Below are positions 5,212 to 7,610 of a stretch of DNA of 7,610 nt, one piece after another. This stretch comes from Candidatus Scatomorpha stercoravium (GTDB lineage Bacteria; Bacillota; Clostridia; Oscillospirales; Oscillospiraceae). How positions within the stretch are numbered: the first letter of the stretch is position 1; the number at the start of each line of letters is the position of its first letter. The notes beneath the pieces are model-generated. The model did not search any database, had not been told where the DNA came from, and saw only the letters and a list, made by a program, of their open reading frames with translations. Made by a program: the position numbers and the translations under genes. The stretch lies in the NCBI GenBank assembly GCA_018716005.1, contig DVKN01000012.1:1-7610 (forward strand), given 5' to 3'.

Positions 5212-7584
5212 TTATTTGCCGGAGGTCCACTTCCAGTCGGCGACTTCGGGGAGGTCGACGCCGTACTTGGCTATATACTGCTTGTGCTCGACGAGCTTGT
5301 CCTTCATCTGCTGGATGAGGTACGCGCCGCGGTTGCCGAGCTGGGGCAGGTTGTTGAGCGCGGTCTGCACGAGGTTGAAGCGGTCGAGGTGGTTCATGAC
5401 GCGCATATCGAACGGGGTCGTGATGGTGCCCTCCTCGATATAGCCGCGGACGTGCAGGTTCTTATTGTGGCGCTTGTAGGTGAGCTCGTGGATAAGGCTC
5501 GGGTAGCCGTGGAAGGCGAAGACGACGGGCTTATCCTTCGTGAAGAGCATGTCGTAATCCTGCTGGCTGAGGCCGTGGGGATGCTGCTCCTCGCTCTGGA
5601 GGCGCATGAGGTCGACGACGTTGACCACGCGAATCTTGAGCTCGGGGAAGGCGTCGCGCAGGATAGTGACGGCGGCGAGGGTCTCGAGCGTCGGGGTGTC
5701 GCCGCAGCAGGCCATGACGATGTCGGGCTCGCAGCCCTCGTCGGTGCTGGCCCACTGCCAGATGCCTATGCCCTGGGTGCAGTGCTTGACGGCCTGCTCC
5801 ATGGTCAGCCACTGGGGGCGCGGGTGCTTCGAGGCGACTATGACGTTGACGTAGTTGCGGCTGCGGATGCAGTGGTCGAAGCAGCTCAGGAGGCAGTTGG
5901 CGTCGGGCGGCAGGTAGAGGCGGACGACGTCGGCCTTCTTGTTGGCGACGTGGTCCAGGAAGCCGGGGTCCTGATGCGTGAAGCCGTTGTGGTCCTGCTG
6001 CCAGACGTTGGAGGCGAGCAGGTAGTTGAGCGAGGCGATGTCGGCCCTCCAGGGCAGCTGGTTGCAGACCTTGAGCCACTTGGCGTGCTGGCTGAACATG
6101 GAGTCGACGATGCGGATGAAGGCCTCGTAGCTGTTGAAGAAGCCGTGGCGGCCGGTGAGCAGGTAGCCCTCGAGCATACCCTGGCAGACGTGCTCGGAGA
6201 GCATGGAGTCCATGACGCGGCCGTCGGGGGCCAGATGGTCGTCGACGTCGAGGGTCTCGCCGTCCCAGACGCGGTCGGTCTCCTCAAAGACGGCCTGCAG
6301 GCGGTTGGAGTTCGTCTCGTCGGGGCCGAAGCAGCGGAAGTTGCGCTCCTTGGCGTTGAGCTTATAGATGTCGCGCACGAACTTGCCGCACTCGGTCATG
6401 TCGCTGGCCTCGACGCTGCCGGGGAAGGGCACGTTGACGCCGTAATCGCGGAAGTCCGGCATACGCAGGTCCTTGAGCAGCTTGCCGCCGTTGGCGTGGG
6501 GGTTCATGCCCATGCGGCGGTCGCCCTCGGGGGCCAGGGCCAGGATTTCGGGGATGGGGGAGCCGTTCTTGTCGAAGAGCTCCTCGGGCTTATAGCTGCG
6601 CAGCCAGTTCTCTATCTGGCGGATATGCTCCGGGGAGTCCGGGTTGATGGGCACCTGGTGCGCCCTCCAGTAGTTCTCGACCTTGAGGCCGTCGACATAG
6701 TCGGGGCCGGTCCAGCCCTTGGGCGTGCGCAGGACTATCATCGGCCAGCGCGGGCGGGCGAGGTTGCCGTTGACGCGGGCGTCGGCCTGGAAGGAGAGGA
6801 TCTTCTCGACGCACTCGTCAAGCGCGTCGGCCATGGCGCGGTGCATGGTCATGGGATCCTTGCCCTCGACGAAGTGCGGCTCCCAGCCGCAGCCGTAGAA
6901 GAAGGCCTCAAGCTCGTCGTGCGGGATGCGGGCGAAGACGGTCGGGTTGGCAATCTTATAGCCGTTGAGGTGCAGTATCGGGAGCACCGCGCCGTCGGTC
7001 TTCGGGTTGATGAACTTGTTGAGCTGCCAGCTGGTGGCAAGCGGACCGGTCTCGGCCTCGCCGTCGCCGACGACGCAGGCCACGATGAGCTCGGGGTTAT
7101 CGGTCACGGCGCCGAAGGAGTGCGCGAGGGAATAGCCCAGCTCGCCGCCCTCGTTTATCGAGCCCGGGGTCTCGGGCGCGACGTGGCTCGGTATGCCGCC
7201 GGGGAAGGAGAACTGCTTGAACAGGCGCTGCATGCCCTCCTTGTCGCGGGTGACGTTGGGGTAGACCTCCTGATAGCTGCCGTCAAGCCAGTCCTGGGCG
7301 ACCATGGCGTTGCCTCCGTGGCCCGGGCCGGAAACGTAAATCATGTCGAGGTCGAATTCCTTGATGACGCGGTTGAGGTGGGTGTAGATGAAGTTCTGCC
7401 CGGGGATGGTGCCCCAGTGGCCGACAATCTTCTTCTTGATGTCCTCCTCCGCCAGAGGCTTCTCCAGCAGGGGATTGTCAAGCAGATAGAGCTGGCAGGC
7501 GGCGAGGTAGTTGGACGCGCGCCAGTACTTGTCCATGGAGACAAGCAGCTCCTCGGTGGCAGGGGTTCTGGTCTTTTCCGGCAT
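5212..7584 (-). CDS. xfp: Phosphoketolase (xylulose-5-phosphate / fructose-6-phosphate)
   Basis: Thiamine-diphosphate enzyme that cleaves xylulose-5-P with phosphate to acetyl-phosphate plus glyceraldehyde-3-P, and in many family members fructose-6-P to acetyl-phosphate plus erythrose-4-P; it is cytosolic. The product is 790 residues, full length for the family (about 790-830). Visible in order: GHWGT (H56), GPGHGG (86-91), FPGGIPSHVAPETPG (about 127-141), the ThDP/Mg site GDGEAETG (173-180) followed by NKF, LNGYKI (206-211), GPDETNSNR (420-428), LSEHVCQGMLEGY with the conserved Glu (464), and QDHNGFTHQDPG (530-541). The ATG at 7584 has AGGAGG (7595-7600) 10 bases upstream in an A-rich leader, fitting high expression. 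A strong terminator follows, and a gap separates it from the zinc-ribbon gene, so it ends its own transcript. The promoter is beyond the window edge. Whether it prefers xylulose-5-P or fructose-6-P cannot be read from the sequence alone. Acetyl-phosphate would feed acetate kinase for ATP. Confidence 0.97.
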   Translation of the reverse strand: MPEKTRTPATEELLVSMDKYWRASNYLAACQLYLLDNPLLEKPLAEEDIKKKIVGHWGTIPGQNFIYTHLNRVIKEFDLDMIYVSGPGHGGNAMVAQDWLDGSYQEVYPNVTRDKEGMQRLFKQFSFPGGIPSHVAPETPGSINEGGELGYSLAHSFGAVTDNPELIVACVVGDGEAETGPLATSWQLNKFINPKTDGAVLPILHLNGYKIANPTVFARIPHDELEAFFYGCGWEPHFVEGKDPMTMHRAMADALDECVEKILSFQADARVNGNLARPRWPMIVLRTPKGWTGPDYVDGLKVENYWRAHQVPINPDSPEHIRQIENWLRSYKPEELFDKNGSPIPEILALAPEGDRRMGMNPHANGGKLLKDLRMPDFRDYGVNVPFPGSVEASDMTECGKFVRDIYKLNAKERNFRCFGPDETNSNRLQAVFEETDRVWDGETLDVDDHLAPDGRVMDSMLSEHVCQGMLEGYLLTGRHGFFNSYEAFIRIVDSMFSQHAKWLKVCNQLPWRADIASLNYLLASNVWQQDHNGFTHQDPGFLDHVANKKADVVRLYLPPDANCLLSCFDHCIRSRNYVNVIVASKHPRPQWLTMEQAVKHCTQGIGIWQWASTDEGCEPDIVMACCGDTPTLETLAAVTILRDAFPELKIRVVNVVDLMRLQSEEQHPHGLSQQDYDMLFTKDKPVVFAFHGYPSLIHELTYKRHNKNLHVRGYIEEGTITTPFDMRVMNHLDRFNLVQTALNNLPQLGNRGAYLIQQMKDKLVEHKQYIAKYGVDLPEVADWKWTSGK

Positions 7585-7594
7585 CTTCTTTTTT

Positions 7595-7600
7595 CCTCCT
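7595..7600 (-). promoter_or_regulatory. Ribosome binding site of the phosphoketolase gene
   Basis: A consensus AGGAGG on the minus strand stands 10 bases before ATG 7584, joined by the unstructured A-rich spacer AAAAAAGAAG. The strength and open leader suggest efficient translation. No promoter can be placed in the ten bases that remain upstream. Confidence 0.8.
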
Positions 7601-7610
7601 TTGGTTTTCA

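Overview
The window is a strongly GC-rich, gene-dense bacterial chromosome segment with five protein genes and no sign of mobile elements, phage, CRISPR or structural RNA genes. The order ileS-lspA-RluD-type pseudouridine synthase is the classic Firmicutes arrangement. The IleRS sequence style (an AMHKS signature, then a C-terminal Cys4 zinc site), strong AGGAGG-type ribosome binding sites and a zinc-ribbon/single-TM protein all point to a high-GC member of the Clostridia, probably an Oscillospirales-type gut anaerobe. The lineage is inference; the gene identities mostly rest on visible motifs.

Layout. Bases 1-3104 read rightward: the last 401 codons of ileS, then lspA, then an RluD-family pseudouridine synthase whose ATG overlaps the lspA stop (ATGA). 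Bases 3174-7584 read leftward as three separately controlled genes: a phosphoketolase (xfp, 7584 to 5212), a zinc-ribbon membrane protein of unknown function (5034 to 4000) and a HAD-family phosphatase (3896 to 3174). The two blocks converge on a short gap (3105-3173) with a perfect GC hairpin whose U-tract serves the leftward HAD transcript. Good SigA-type promoters (both with 17-bp spacers) precede the zinc-ribbon and HAD genes, and hairpins follow xfp, the zinc-ribbon gene (weak) and the HAD gene. The xfp promoter lies outside the window.

Function. The rightward block is housekeeping: isoleucine charging, lipoprotein signal peptide removal and rRNA pseudouridylation. Phosphoketolase splits xylulose-5-P and/or fructose-6-P to acetyl-phosphate, a carbon- and ATP-saving branch for a fermenter. 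The HAD and zinc-ribbon proteins have no evident pathway link to it.

The most unusual items are the LspA protein, which carries an extra disordered cytosolic tail of about 150 residues ending in a short amphipathic motif, and the zinc-ribbon protein, with an octapeptide repeat between its zinc site and its membrane helix. I see no clear evidence of a wholly new multi-gene system here.
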